Source: Glaciecola sp048820975
Lineage (GTDB): Bacteria; Pseudomonadota; Gammaproteobacteria; Enterobacterales; Alteromonadaceae
Reading direction: 5' to 3'
Length of the DNA stretch: 64,000 nt
Assembly (NCBI RefSeq): GCF_048820975.1
Contig: NZ_JBMEUF010000003.1
Location: 248,001-312,000 of the forward strand
Part shown: positions 25,888 through 34,774 of the stretch, piece by piece
Position numbering within the stretch: the stretch's first letter is position 1
How the letters are laid out: every line of letters starts with the position of its first letter
Program-made: the position numbers and the translations under genes
Notes under the pieces: generated by a model
What the model saw: the letters and a program-made list of their open reading frames with translations, nothing else
Told to the model about the DNA's origin: nothing
Database searches by the model: none

Positions 25888-28800
25888 ATGTTAAACATTC
25901 AAAAATTAAGCGTATCGCTATCAGCTTGTGTGTTAGGATTCTTAATTAGCTTTAGCGCTTTTGGCGATGACTTAGATATTTACCTAGGTACGAGTAATTC
26001 GTCAGTTTCATATAACCCTAATGTGCTATTTATTATGGATACATCAGGTAGTATGAGTAGCAAAGATGGCACATCTGATTCAAGAATGCAGCGCGTGCAA
26101 GATGCTTTACGAAATGCCCTTGCTAACGCTACAAATATAAATGCAGGCTTAATGCGTTTTTCTGACCATGGTGGTCCAATACTCTTTCCTGTTCGCGATA
26201 TTGATTCAGCCGTTTCGCCAGAGCTCATTATTCCCGTAACTGACGGCAATGATGATGCCCATGAAATCGACAGCTCTGTTACGCTGTCAAACAACCAAAT
26301 TGTTCTTTCATCTGATAACAATACGGTATATTCAGGTTTTCGTTTTCAAGATGTAAATATTCCGCGCGGGGCAGCCATCACCGGTGCTTACATTCGCTTC
26401 ACATCAGGAGGTTTAAACACGGCTAGTACGAGTTTTCTTATCAGTGGTGAAGCCGCTGGAAGCGCTGAAGAATTTACGTCCATAAACAATGAATTGTCAG
26501 ACAGAAATTTAACCACTAATCAAATTAACTGGGATGCTGATAATAATTGGCCTAACTTCGGCGAAAGTATACTCACACCTGATTTATCTTCTGTAGTACA
26601 GGAAATTGTAGATACAGACGATTGGTGCGGCGGCAATGATTTAGCGTTTATAATACAATCACAAAACGGCACCTTGGGCAGTGATAGAAAAACTTTTTCG
26701 CATGAGGATGGTAATAGCAGAGCCCCTCAGTTAGTAGTGACCTATGATGATTCAACCGCAACAGGCTGCGTTCGAGATAGATTTGTCTATCAAGTTGACC
26801 AACAAGATGAAAACGCAGAAGAAAAAAGCAATGGGTATCAAAGCACCCAATCAGAGTTGAGCTTTTATGAAGGCAGTAATGACTATATTGGCGTGCGTTT
26901 TAAAAACATTAATATGCCGCAAGGTGCGACTGTTCTAAATGCCTATTTAGAATTTACCGCTTATCAAAACAGTACGTCATCTGGTGCGCAAATGACTATT
27001 CGCGGAGTCGATCAAAACGATCCAAATGATTTTAGCCCATATTATCGTTACATGCTGCGCAATGCGCCTAAAACCTCAGCCAGTGTGTCGTGGACAAATA
27101 TAGAGCCATGGTATCGAAATGGCGTATATCAAAGCCCATCTATCACCTCTGTGGTGCAAGAAATTGTTAATAGAAGCGGCTGGCAGCGTAACAATGAAAT
27201 GATTATTGTTATGTCAGACTTCAACTATGCGCATCGCGGTGCATACACATTTAATGGGCAACCATCAGGCAGCACACGTTTAGTTATAGAGTTTGAAGGC
27301 AATGCCACACCCGGCTCAACATCAACCGTACGTCAACACTTAATCGGTAAGGTTGATGAATTAAGTGCAAATGGTCTAACCCCCATTGTTGATACACTTT
27401 ACGAGGCTTCTTTATATTATGGTGGTAAGCCCGTAGATTATGGTTTGAAACGTGGCGAGAATGACACTAGTAGCTCTGTTCGCCGCGCAACGAGAGTCAG
27501 TCATCGTTCCAGTTATTTAGGGCAGGATTCCGTGCTTCCTAATGGCTGTAGCAGTGAAAACTTAAACGATAGTGATTGTCAAAGCGAATACATCCCTGCG
27601 GGCGCTACCTATATTTCGCCTGTTCAAGACCTTCAATGTCAAACGAATAACCACATCGTTATATTATCTGATGGTGTAGCGAACAATAACCATAGTGTAT
27701 CCAAAATTCAGGCGATGCTAGGTAGTTCATGCACAGGCAGTGGTGGTGAACAATGTGGTTTAGACCTAGTTAAAAATATAAGTGACTCTGGTGATTCTGT
27801 GATTGACGCCCGAGTTATTACACACACAATTGGTTTTGCGGCAAATGCCACAGCAAATAATTTCCTTAACCAAATTGCACTGCAAAGTGGGGGAGGATTT
27901 TACCAAGCAAGCAATAGCACTGATTTATTAAGCGCGTTTGAAACTATTTTACGTCAAGTCAAAGATGTGAATTCTACCTTTGTATCCCCTGGTGTGGCAG
28001 TAAATCAGCTTAACCGTTTGTCTCACCGTGATGAACTTTATTTTGCTTTATTTAAACCTGCCGAGGGCACGCTTTGGCCAGGGAACTTGAAAAAATACAA
28101 AATAAGCGGCAACACTATTTTGGATAAGAACGGTATCAACGCGGTTGATTCATCATCAGGATTTTTCTCAGAAAACAGTCACAGTTATTGGTCACCCATT
28201 ACTGACGGTAACGATGTGCGAGAAGGTGGTGCGGTAAGTCGTTTAGATTTGGTGAGAAACGTTTACTTTTTTGACGATACGCCAGGGCAAATTTTCAAAA
28301 CCACTAACGAAGTACATGAGTCGAACAACACCATTACTACCTCAGATATGGAGGTGAATGCATTACCAAGCCCGGCAATTGTAAGAGAGCAAGTGCTAAA
28401 ATGGGCACGTGGCGTAGATGTGAAAGATGATGATGCTGATGGCTCCAGTACCGATGTGCGTTTACAAATGGGCGATCCTATTCACTCACAACCGTTAATA
28501 GTCAACTATTCTGACACCGATAGCGCTATTTTTGTAGCAACTAACCACGGGTTTTTACACTCGATAGATGCTGAAGATGGCTCGGAAAACTTTGCGATTA
28601 TCCCCAAAGAGCTACTAGGTAATTTGTATGAGTTTTATAAAGATGGTAGCACTTATAATCATGAGTATGGCCTTGACGGTGACATGGTTTTACGCGACTT
28701 TAATGGTAAGACCTATTTATATTTAGGTATGCGCCGTGGCGGAAATAATTACTATGTTTTTGATGTAACGAGTAAGTTAGCGCCTAAATTAGTATTCACA

Positions 28801-29982
28801 ATTAATGGTGGTGAAGGTGACTTTGCTAATTTAGGGCAAACGTGGTCAAAACCCATTATTACTAAAATTCAAATAGGCCAGAACGAAAAAAATGTCATGA
28901 TTTTCGGCGGCGGCTACGATGAAGCACAAGATACCAATACTGTGAGAACGGAAGATTCGGTAGGTAACAGTGTGTTTATAGTGGATGCAGAAGATGGCAG
29001 TTTGTTGTGGTCTGCAAGCAAAGAAGAAGGCAATCTAACGGTACCTGAAATGAAGTACAGCATACCTGCGCGCGTATCGGTGATTGATCGCAATAACGAT
29101 CAGCTTGCTGATCATTTGTATGTATCAGATATGGGTGGCCAGTTGTTTAGATTTGATATTTACAATGGCGAAAGTACTAGCAACTTAGTGAAAGGCGGCA
29201 TACTTGCAGATTTCGCTGGCAATACTGCACCAACTAATCGACGCTTCTATTATGGCCCAGACGTTTCAGAAATTATTCTAGGTGACGAGCAATACTATGC
29301 AGTAGCAATAGGTTCAGGTTTTAGGGCTGGGCCATTGAACACCGAAATAGAAGACGAATTTTACATGATCAAAGATACCGGGGTCTTTTCAACCGACACC
29401 AATGGTTACTTTGAACGCCCCTCTTTGCCAATTACCGGAGCTGATTTGTACGATGCAACATCGCATTTACTAACGTCAAGTGACGCTACTGAGCGAGAGC
29501 TTGCGCAGCAAACCTTTGCTGATAAAGACGGTTGGATGATGCGATTAACCGAGGGTGGAGAGAAAGTACTCTCTTCCCCGTTAATTTTAGACTATAAAAT
29601 TTTCTTTACGACCTACCTTCCTGCTTCAACAAGTACGAGTTTGTGTGCGCCGCCTACCGGCAATAGTCGAGCTTACTTAGTTGATTTGTTCAATGCGAAT
29701 GCAGTGAGTGATTTAAATGAAGATGGTGAAGAAACTGAAGATGATCGCTATGCGCAATTGTCGCAAACCGGTATAGCGCCTGAAACAAAGATACTGATAG
29801 AAGATATTACTGAGCCAGTAGTTTGTTTAGGCGCGGAGTGTGTATCTGCGGTAACTAAATTTGATTCGGATGGTAACGAAATTGCCTGTGGTACACAGTT
29901 TGAGTGCTTAGCGCAAAATATTTATGGTCGATTCCAACGTGTCCAGCAAGATGTATGGACCACTGAAGTAGAGCGCCAATAA
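25888..29982 (+). CDS. pilY1: PilY1, type IV pilus tip adhesin and retraction regulator
   Basis: The 1364-residue protein (ATG behind GAGGT) has a signal peptide to about residue 26. A von Willebrand A domain opens with the metal site DTSGS at 51-55 and resumes with GLTPIVDTL near 496-504 and ILSDG near 592-596, so it is split by about 375 residues. The insert holds two related beta-rich modules, about 145-288 and 333-471, each ending in VVQEIV...W and a terminal beta strand. The C-terminal half, about 840-1300, is the PilY1 beta-propeller, with a calcium loop DRNNDQLAD at 1067-1075. An upstream in-frame ATG at 25822 lies inside pilX and lacks a signal peptide. Confidence 0.93.
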   Translation: MLNIQKLSVSLSACVLGFLISFSAFGDDLDIYLGTSNSSVSYNPNVLFIMDTSGSMSSKDGTSDSRMQRVQDALRNALANATNINAGLMRFSDHGGPILFPVRDIDSAVSPELIIPVTDGNDDAHEIDSSVTLSNNQIVLSSDNNTVYSGFRFQDVNIPRGAAITGAYIRFTSGGLNTASTSFLISGEAAGSAEEFTSINNELSDRNLTTNQINWDADNNWPNFGESILTPDLSSVVQEIVDTDDWCGGNDLAFIIQSQNGTLGSDRKTFSHEDGNSRAPQLVVTYDDSTATGCVRDRFVYQVDQQDENAEEKSNGYQSTQSELSFYEGSNDYIGVRFKNINMPQGATVLNAYLEFTAYQNSTSSGAQMTIRGVDQNDPNDFSPYYRYMLRNAPKTSASVSWTNIEPWYRNGVYQSPSITSVVQEIVNRSGWQRNNEMIIVMSDFNYAHRGAYTFNGQPSGSTRLVIEFEGNATPGSTSTVRQHLIGKVDELSANGLTPIVDTLYEASLYYGGKPVDYGLKRGENDTSSSVRRATRVSHRSSYLGQDSVLPNGCSSENLNDSDCQSEYIPAGATYISPVQDLQCQTNNHIVILSDGVANNNHSVSKIQAMLGSSCTGSGGEQCGLDLVKNISDSGDSVIDARVITHTIGFAANATANNFLNQIALQSGGGFYQASNSTDLLSAFETILRQVKDVNSTFVSPGVAVNQLNRLSHRDELYFALFKPAEGTLWPGNLKKYKISGNTILDKNGINAVDSSSGFFSENSHSYWSPITDGNDVREGGAVSRLDLVRNVYFFDDTPGQIFKTTNEVHESNNTITTSDMEVNALPSPAIVREQVLKWARGVDVKDDDADGSSTDVRLQMGDPIHSQPLIVNYSDTDSAIFVATNHGFLHSIDAEDGSENFAIIPKELLGNLYEFYKDGSTYNHEYGLDGDMVLRDFNGKTYLYLGMRRGGNNYYVFDVTSKLAPKLVFTINGGEGDFANLGQTWSKPIITKIQIGQNEKNVMIFGGGYDEAQDTNTVRTEDSVGNSVFIVDAEDGSLLWSASKEEGNLTVPEMKYSIPARVSVIDRNNDQLADHLYVSDMGGQLFRFDIYNGESTSNLVKGGILADFAGNTAPTNRRFYYGPDVSEIILGDEQYYAVAIGSGFRAGPLNTEIEDEFYMIKDTGVFSTDTNGYFERPSLPITGADLYDATSHLLTSSDATERELAQQTFADKDGWMMRLTEGGEKVLSSPLILDYKIFFTTYLPASTSTSLCAPPTGNSRAYLVDLFNANAVSDLNEDGEETEDDRYAQLSQTGIAPETKILIEDITEPVVCLGAECVSAVTKFDSDGNEIACGTQFECLAQNIYGRFQRVQQDVWTTEVERQ
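26260..27300 (+). other. Tandem duplicated beta-rich modules inserted in the PilY1 vWA domain
   Basis: Residues about 125-471 of PilY1 split the vWA fold. Each module has the series (I/S)G(F/V)RF..(V/I)N(I/M)P.GA....AY(I/L).FT, then a variable stretch, then SSVVQEIV or TSVVQEIV followed by W and a closing beta strand. The two copies are clearly related but diverged, so the duplication is old. The fold looks like a jelly-roll carbohydrate-binding type, but I cannot assign the family. Confidence 0.7.
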
Positions 29983-30048
29983 CTTGCAAGGCAATGCTTA
30001 TTTGGCTTTATACGATTTTAAAAAGCATAGTATGCTTAAGGGAATATA

Positions 30049-30519
30049 ATGAAAGGTAACAATAAAGCTACGGGTTTTACATTGATTGAACTGATGGTAA
30101 CAGTGGCTATCATCGGAATTATTGCAGCCGTTGCTTATCCGAGTTATAAAAATATGCTAGCTAGCGGTGCTCGCAGTACGGTTCAAGCAGATTTGATGTC
30201 ATTTGCTAGTGCAATGGAGCGACATAGTGCCTCAAACTACAGTTATAAAGGTGCCGCCAGTGGTGGTAGCGATACAGGTTCGCCCGCAATATTTACAGCG
30301 TATTCGCCTGCGTCTGAGCCCGCTGCTAACAAAAAGTATAATCTTAGTATAAGTACTGTCGCTAACGATGGGCAGTCATACATAATTAAAGCCACGCCGC
30401 TTACCGGTTCTATAGTTGCCAATACGGGAAATCTTTTTTACTACAGTGATGGGCGTAAAGCTTGGGATAAAAACAAAGATGGCAGTGTGTCGAGTGATGA
30501 ATATTGTTGGTCGTGCTAG
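30049..30519 (+). CDS. pilE: Type IV minor pilin PilE with a C-terminal EF-hand-like loop
   Basis: The 156-residue prepilin has a leader ending at Gly9 and FTLIELMVTVAIIGIIAAVAYP at the mature N terminus, with Glu at +5. Residues 140-151, DKNKDGSVSSDE, fit the canonical 12-residue EF-hand calcium loop (Asp, Asn, Asp, Gly and Glu at 1, 3, 5, 6 and 12), just before the two C-terminal cysteines. It lies 66 bases after pilY1 on the same strand, in the PilE position of P. aeruginosa. Its stop overlaps the stop region of a convergent pseudopilin gene by four bases. Confidence 0.88.
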   Translation: MKGNNKATGFTLIELMVTVAIIGIIAAVAYPSYKNMLASGARSTVQADLMSFASAMERHSASNYSYKGAASGGSDTGSPAIFTAYSPASEPAANKKYNLSISTVANDGQSYIIKATPLTGSIVANTGNLFYYSDGRKAWDKNKDGSVSSDEYCWSC

Positions 30520-31088
30520 CAGCTTAATGTGTCACCGTTGCTTCTTTCATGCAAACCATCAAGATTTGTATCACGGCTTAATCGAGTTCTGCCTTGAAGA
30601 GAAATGAACAAACCTCGATTTAATTCGGGGTAATCTTGTAATGAACAAATAACAAGGCTTGCTGGCGTGCTGTTTGCGCCGCTTGCATAAAATCGAATAT
30701 ACGCATTAGGCCCAGTCACCGAGTTATAAGTAGCTTCACTATTAATGGCTCGCAGCAATGTTTCATCGTGATCTAATATCGCATTGTGATTTTCATCCAT
30801 AAATATAATCAAAGATTGATTCCAATTATTTGCACACGTTTGCATGTTGGTGGTGGGGCATATTGTAACCGTAGCGTGCTCATCTATTGCGCTTAAGCGA
30901 GCGTAGCGAATAATGTTATTTAATTCGTTGCGCTGGGCAATAACTCTCGATTTGGCGATTGTAAATTGAAGACTAGGCGCCACTATGCCAAGTGCAATAC
31001 TCATAATTGCAATAACAACGAGCAACTCTAGCAAAGTGAATCCGCGCGTATTTGTATAATGCCGTTGTGATAAAAAATGCCTTAACAT
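30516..31088 (-). CDS. GspH/FimT-type pseudopilin (first of two)
   Basis: The 190-residue prepilin has its leader ending at Gly16, followed by FTLLELLVVIAIMSIALGI with Glu at +5, the mark of the GspH/FimT/FimU family. An Asp/Asn-rich loop DENHNAILDHDE lies at 98-109, a second, DTNLDGLHE, at 173-181, and the chain ends in Cys. It converges on pilE with a four-base overlap. It is clearly related to the next gene. In P. aeruginosa the equivalent fimT and fimU genes precede pilV on the same strand, so the order here differs. Confidence 0.88.
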   Translation of the reverse strand: MLRHFLSQRHYTNTRGFTLLELLVVIAIMSIALGIVAPSLQFTIAKSRVIAQRNELNNIIRYARLSAIDEHATVTICPTTNMQTCANNWNQSLIIFMDENHNAILDHDETLLRAINSEATYNSVTGPNAYIRFYASGANSTPASLVICSLQDYPELNRGLFISLQGRTRLSRDTNLDGLHERSNGDTLSC

Positions 31089-31091
31089 AAA

Positions 31092-31122
31092 CTAAACTCA
31101 GCTGTAAAAGAGCTAAGTTTAG
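31092..31122. repeat. Inverted repeat between the two pseudopilin genes
   Basis: CTAAACTCAGCT at 31092-31103 and AGCTAAGTTTAG at 31111-31122 are inverted copies with one mismatch and a seven-base loop. Read on the minus strand the hairpin follows the upstream pseudopilin gene by about 40 bases, but only three Ts follow it, so it may be a weak terminator or a protein site. Confidence 0.55.
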
Positions 31123-31161
31123 TGAAGCCATATTTTTTAAATACTGTTCTTTAAACTAGTT

Positions 31162-31740
31162 TTAAGAACAAACTAAATTATTGCCATCAATATCTTCGTG
31201 AATATCATCAGCATTACTATCGGTGCTGATACGCGTTCGACCTTGCTGATTAATATTAACCGCTCTGGCCAGTTCAATAGGATTGTCAACCGAACAAAGA
31301 ACAATACTCACCGACATATTAGTAGCGCCCGATTCATCAAACGTAATAGGAACATCAGGGCCGGTAAAACTTTCTTGGCTTGAACTCGCTTCTGCGGTCA
31401 TTAAAAGAGGCTCATTGTTGTCACGCTGATTGTTAGTATTTGCATCAATGAAAACAATTTTTGGCAAATTCCAGTTATCACTGCAGGTAGAAAAGTTGTG
31501 AGATGGGCACACAACAGCAACGCCATTTTGGTCGATGGCTGAGAATCGCCCATATTGAACAACAGAACTCATTGCATTTATGGCTGCTGTAATTCTATTT
31601 TTACTTAATATGGTGTGGATATTTGGCGCAAGCACGCCAAATAAAATGGCCATTATTGCTAAGGCAATCAAGACCTCAACAAGTGTTAGGCCTTGTTGAC
31701 GCTTTTTGTGATAAGAACTTATGTTCACAGCAAATAACAC
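31162..31740 (-). CDS. GspH/FimT-type pseudopilin (second of two)
   Basis: The 192-residue prepilin has a leader ending at Gly17, then LTLVEVLIALAIMAILFGV with Glu at +5. It parallels its neighbour along the whole length: YGRFSAID against YARLSAID, CPS..FSTC.DNWN against CPT..MQTCANNWN, and QGRTRIS.DSN against QGRTRLS.DTN. Asp/Asn-rich loops are at 99-110 and 174-182. It is transcribed first of the two. Which copy corresponds to FimT and which to FimU cannot be told from sequence alone. Confidence 0.88.
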   Translation of the reverse strand: MLFAVNISSYHKKRQQGLTLVEVLIALAIMAILFGVLAPNIHTILSKNRITAAINAMSSVVQYGRFSAIDQNGVAVVCPSHNFSTCSDNWNLPKIVFIDANTNNQRDNNEPLLMTAEASSSQESFTGPDVPITFDESGATNMSVSIVLCSVDNPIELARAVNINQQGRTRISTDSNADDIHEDIDGNNLVCS

Positions 31741-31912
31741 TTCACTACTCCTATTTAATACGAGTACACTATATAAGAATTTAATAAAGCAATGGGTATA
31801 ACTATTGCGTGTTTGTTAGTCTTAGTTATACTTGTATTTCAAACTGCAATTTCTTATATAAGCTTTTGTAATTTCGTTAATTTCCCCTAAAATGTTTTGC
31901 AATGGAGGCACC

Positions 31913-32746
31913 ATGAGTAAACAATCGATAATAAATGAAATGCGAGTTCTAGCCACGATTGACCCCTCGTACGAAGTGCAGCGCCGAGTTGCGTTCATAA
32001 AAAGTCAGTTGTTAGGTGCTAATTTAAAAACTTTAGTGTTAGGTATATCAGGTGGTATTGATTCATGTACCCTTGGGCGTTTGGCACAATTAGCGGTAAA
32101 TGAACTTAACGAGGAAAGCTCTGGTTATCAATTTATTGCGGTGCGTTTACCGTATGGTGAACAAGCTGATGAAGCAGATGCTCAGGCAAGCATTGATTTT
32201 ATTCAACCGAGCCTAGCGGTAACGGCTAATGTAAAATCAGGGGCTGATGCCATTCATAGCGAAGCTGTGAGTGCACTGAAATCGGCAAATGCCTATGGTG
32301 CTGATGCGCATCAAGATGACTTTGTTAAAGGTAATACAAAAGCGCGCACTCGCATGGCCATCCAATTTGATATTGCAGGGCTAACGAAGGGCCTTGTTTT
32401 AGGAACCGATCACTCCGCCGAAAATATAACGGGTTTTTACACAAAATATGGTGATGGTGCTTGCGATTTAGCGCCTTTATTTGGTTTAAGTAAGCGCCAA
32501 GTGAGGCAAGTTGCTGCATTCTTAGGTACGCCTGAGCATCTTATTACAAAAGCGCCCACCGCCGATTTAGAATCTTTAAATCCGCAGTTAAGCGATGAAG
32601 CCTCGTTAGGGCTTACTTATGATCAAATAGATGACTTCCTTGAAGGCAAAAGTACTAACGATGAAGTCGATACTAAACTCATAAAGATTTATACTGTAAC
32701 TCAACATAAGCGTGTTCCTATTCCAACCATATATGACAACGAGTAA
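31913..32746 (+). CDS. nadE: Ammonia-dependent NAD synthetase
   Basis: NadE converts nicotinate adenine dinucleotide to NAD with ammonia and ATP. The chosen ATG follows a GGAGG site by four bases and gives 277 residues, normal for the short, glutaminase-free type. The ATP pyrophosphatase loop LGISGGIDSCT is at about 44-54, and GTDHSAENITGFYTKYGDG carries the active-site segment. It lies three bases before glnB, which ties NAD synthesis to nitrogen status at least by cotranscription. nadB is also in this window. Confidence 0.97.
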   Translation: MSKQSIINEMRVLATIDPSYEVQRRVAFIKSQLLGANLKTLVLGISGGIDSCTLGRLAQLAVNELNEESSGYQFIAVRLPYGEQADEADAQASIDFIQPSLAVTANVKSGADAIHSEAVSALKSANAYGADAHQDDFVKGNTKARTRMAIQFDIAGLTKGLVLGTDHSAENITGFYTKYGDGACDLAPLFGLSKRQVRQVAAFLGTPEHLITKAPTADLESLNPQLSDEASLGLTYDQIDDFLEGKSTNDEVDTKLIKIYTVTQHKRVPIPTIYDNE

Positions 32747-32749
32747 TTT

Positions 32750-33091
32750 ATGAAAAAAATAGAGGCGATAATTAAACCATTTAAACTAGATGACGTGCGC
32801 GAAGGCTTATCTAGCATAGGTGTATCTGGTTTAACTATGACGGAAGTAAAAGGATTTGGTCGCCAAAAAGGGCATCAAGAGCTGTATCGCGGCGCCGAAT
32901 ATCAAGTCGACTTCCTACCTAAAATCAAAATTGAAATTGTAGTGACCGATGATATTGTTGATCGCGCAATTGAAACCATCACTGAAATGGCAAAAACAGG
33001 AAAAATTGGTGACGGAAAAATATTTGTGTATAACGTTGAGCGTGCAATAAGAATACGCACAGCAGAAGAGGGCGAGGACGCCCTCAGCTAG
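32750..33091 (+). CDS. glnB: Nitrogen regulatory protein P-II
   Basis: GlnB is a trimeric sensor of 2-oxoglutarate, ATP and glutamine status. The 113-residue sequence starts MKKIEAIIKPFKLDDVREGL and has the uridylylation site Tyr51 in YRGAEYQVDF, with the B and C loops (TGKIGDGKIF, near 83-92) intact. It is three bases downstream of nadE. I do not see amtB, which would suggest the GlnK paralogue, so GlnB is the better name. Confidence 0.96.
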   Translation: MKKIEAIIKPFKLDDVREGLSSIGVSGLTMTEVKGFGRQKGHQELYRGAEYQVDFLPKIKIEIVVTDDIVDRAIETITEMAKTGKIGDGKIFVYNVERAIRIRTAEEGEDALS

Positions 33092-33097
33092 TAACGT

Positions 33098-33583
33098 TTA
33101 GTGAGCGTGGCCGCAGCCACCTGCACCATGAACATGTCCGTGTGACAATTCATCGGCTGTTGCGTCACGCACTTCTTTAACCGTAACATCAAATACTAAG
33201 GTCATACCTGAAAGAGGGTGGTTGCCATCTACGGTTACGTGCTCATCGTCTTTATCAACAATCATTACTGATTGCTCACCTTGATCGGTAGTGGCTCTAA
33301 AGCTCATACCTACATCAACGTCCATGCCTTCAAACATACTTACCGGAACTTCTTGAATCAACTGTTCTTGACGATCGCCATAGGCTTTTTCAGGCGGTAC
33401 TTCTAATTCAAATTTATCGCCAGCTTCGCGTCCGTATAGGGCTTCTTCCACTCCCACAATCATAAAGTTAGAACCTTGAATAAAAGCTAAAGGCTCGGCG
33501 TTTTCAGAAGAGTCGATAATATCGCCATCGGTAGTTTTAACTGAGTAATGTATTGTGACCACGTGGTTGTCAGCAATTTGCAT
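33098..33583 (-). CDS. slyD: FKBP-type peptidyl-prolyl isomerase SlyD
   Basis: The 161-residue protein has an FKBP fold (HVVTIHYSVKTTDGDIIDSS near the start), an insert-in-flap chaperone domain in the middle, and a C-terminal tail HGHVHGAGGCGHAH rich in His and Cys. The tail is the nickel-binding mark of SlyD and is shorter than in E. coli. An AAGGAAA ribosome binding site precedes the ATG. It converges on glnB with a six-base gap. It is the second SlyD/FkpB-type isomerase in the window. Confidence 0.92.
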   Translation of the reverse strand: MQIADNHVVTIHYSVKTTDGDIIDSSENAEPLAFIQGSNFMIVGVEEALYGREAGDKFELEVPPEKAYGDRQEQLIQEVPVSMFEGMDVDVGMSFRATTDQGEQSVMIVDKDDEHVTVDGNHPLSGMTLVFDVTVKEVRDATADELSHGHVHGAGGCGHAH

Positions 33584-33641
33584 AATTTTCCTTATGTGAT
33601 TAAGTATTTTATTAAATATTAGGTACTTAGTGAAAGAATCC

Positions 33642-34586
33642 TTATTCGCTTAGCGTATAAGGCAGTTCACATACTTTAAGGTGCACCTCTGTATCCTTTA
33701 AGCGTACCACAGAGCCTACTTCTGTGTCATTTGCCATAACGGCCAGTATGTATAATCGGCCGTTATCGAAACATGCACGATTAATCACACCACCTCTTCG
33801 CCAATTTTCATCAAGTTGAATTTCAAGCAGCTTACCAACAGTGGCTTGCTCTGGTAATGTCTCGCAATCGGCTTCTAATATAAAGCAAGCCCGTTTGTTC
33901 TTGCCTAAAAATTTGGTGCGTGCAACTACCTCTTGCCCCATGTAGCAACCTTTATCAAAGTCAATGGCGTTAATGGCTTGAAAGTTTAACATTTGAGGAA
34001 CAAATTCACCCAATGTAGCTTGTTGTATATTGCCCAAGCCTGCTTCAATTTCAAGCTTCTCCCAAGCACTGGTTTCGCTGTAGTCTGTACCCGCCATTTT
34101 CTGATTTAGTAGAGCAAGCCCTTGTTCATTTAAATAACACAAGTATCGCAATGAGCTGTCGTTGAAACAAATTGCTTGACCATACTCATTTGTACTCAGA
34201 TGCAAATGCTCTTGTGGCAAGTCATTAAACATTTCATTTAATAAGGTAATGCCGTGTTCCCCTGCCACACCCACACAGTTTAAGGTTTTATTTTGTTCAA
34301 TATCCACCTTAGAGAATACACCGTATTTTTTTAACTGAAGCAAGCTTTCTTGAGCTGATTCGTGGTGCATAGATAATAGAAATTTGTCATCGTATTCAGA
34401 TAAGGTAAGCGCAGCAAACATTTTGCCTTTGAAGTCACAATGAGCCGCGATTCTAGCGGTTTTCGCATCGAAGTTTTGGGTTGCTACTGTGAGCTGCCCA
34501 TGAAGGTATTCGTAGCGCTGTTCGTTCCCTACTTCAACAATAGTGAGTTGGCTTAAGGGTGAAACAATTAATGGATGATTTGACAA
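33642..34586 (-). CDS. ygfZ: Folate-binding protein YgfZ, iron-sulfur cluster repair
   Basis: YgfZ is a GcvT-like tetrahydrofolate-binding protein that supports MiaB and other iron-sulfur enzymes. I choose a TTG start at 34586, because GGGAG lies seven bases upstream and the longer reading from 34649 adds 21 residues unlike the family. The 314-residue product contains the family signature KGCYMGQEVVARTKFLGK, around the conserved cysteine. It is divergent from sdhE, the E. coli ygfZ/sdhE-ygfX arrangement. Confidence 0.92.
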   Translation of the reverse strand: MSNHPLIVSPLSQLTIVEVGNEQRYEYLHGQLTVATQNFDAKTARIAAHCDFKGKMFAALTLSEYDDKFLLSMHHESAQESLLQLKKYGVFSKVDIEQNKTLNCVGVAGEHGITLLNEMFNDLPQEHLHLSTNEYGQAICFNDSSLRYLCYLNEQGLALLNQKMAGTDYSETSAWEKLEIEAGLGNIQQATLGEFVPQMLNFQAINAIDFDKGCYMGQEVVARTKFLGKNKRACFILEADCETLPEQATVGKLLEIQLDENWRRGGVINRACFDNGRLYILAVMANDTEVGSVVRLKDTEVHLKVCELPYTLSE

Positions 34587-34593
34587 GGAAATT

Positions 34594-34598
34594 CTCCC
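34594..34598 (-). promoter_or_regulatory. Ribosome binding site that sets the TTG start of ygfZ
   Basis: Read on the minus strand, GGGAG lies seven bases before TTG at 34586. No comparable site precedes the ATG at 34649. Confidence 0.65.
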
Positions 34599-34774
34599 AA
34601 AGTGAACGTTTAAGTCATAATGGGGGTAAATACAATATTTACAACACAAAACACTTGTTATTTAAGATCAGTGTTGTCTAGCTATAGATAGTGATAAACT
34701 CACGCAATAATTACCATGTAAGCATCCTATTTTAGGATTGCTTGCATGCCAAACAGTAGTGAATAGGAGTAGGT

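Noticed and set aside
30416..30607. 63-residue ORF across the pilE and pseudopilin ends
   Set aside because: It is a frame shadow of two convergent pilin genes.
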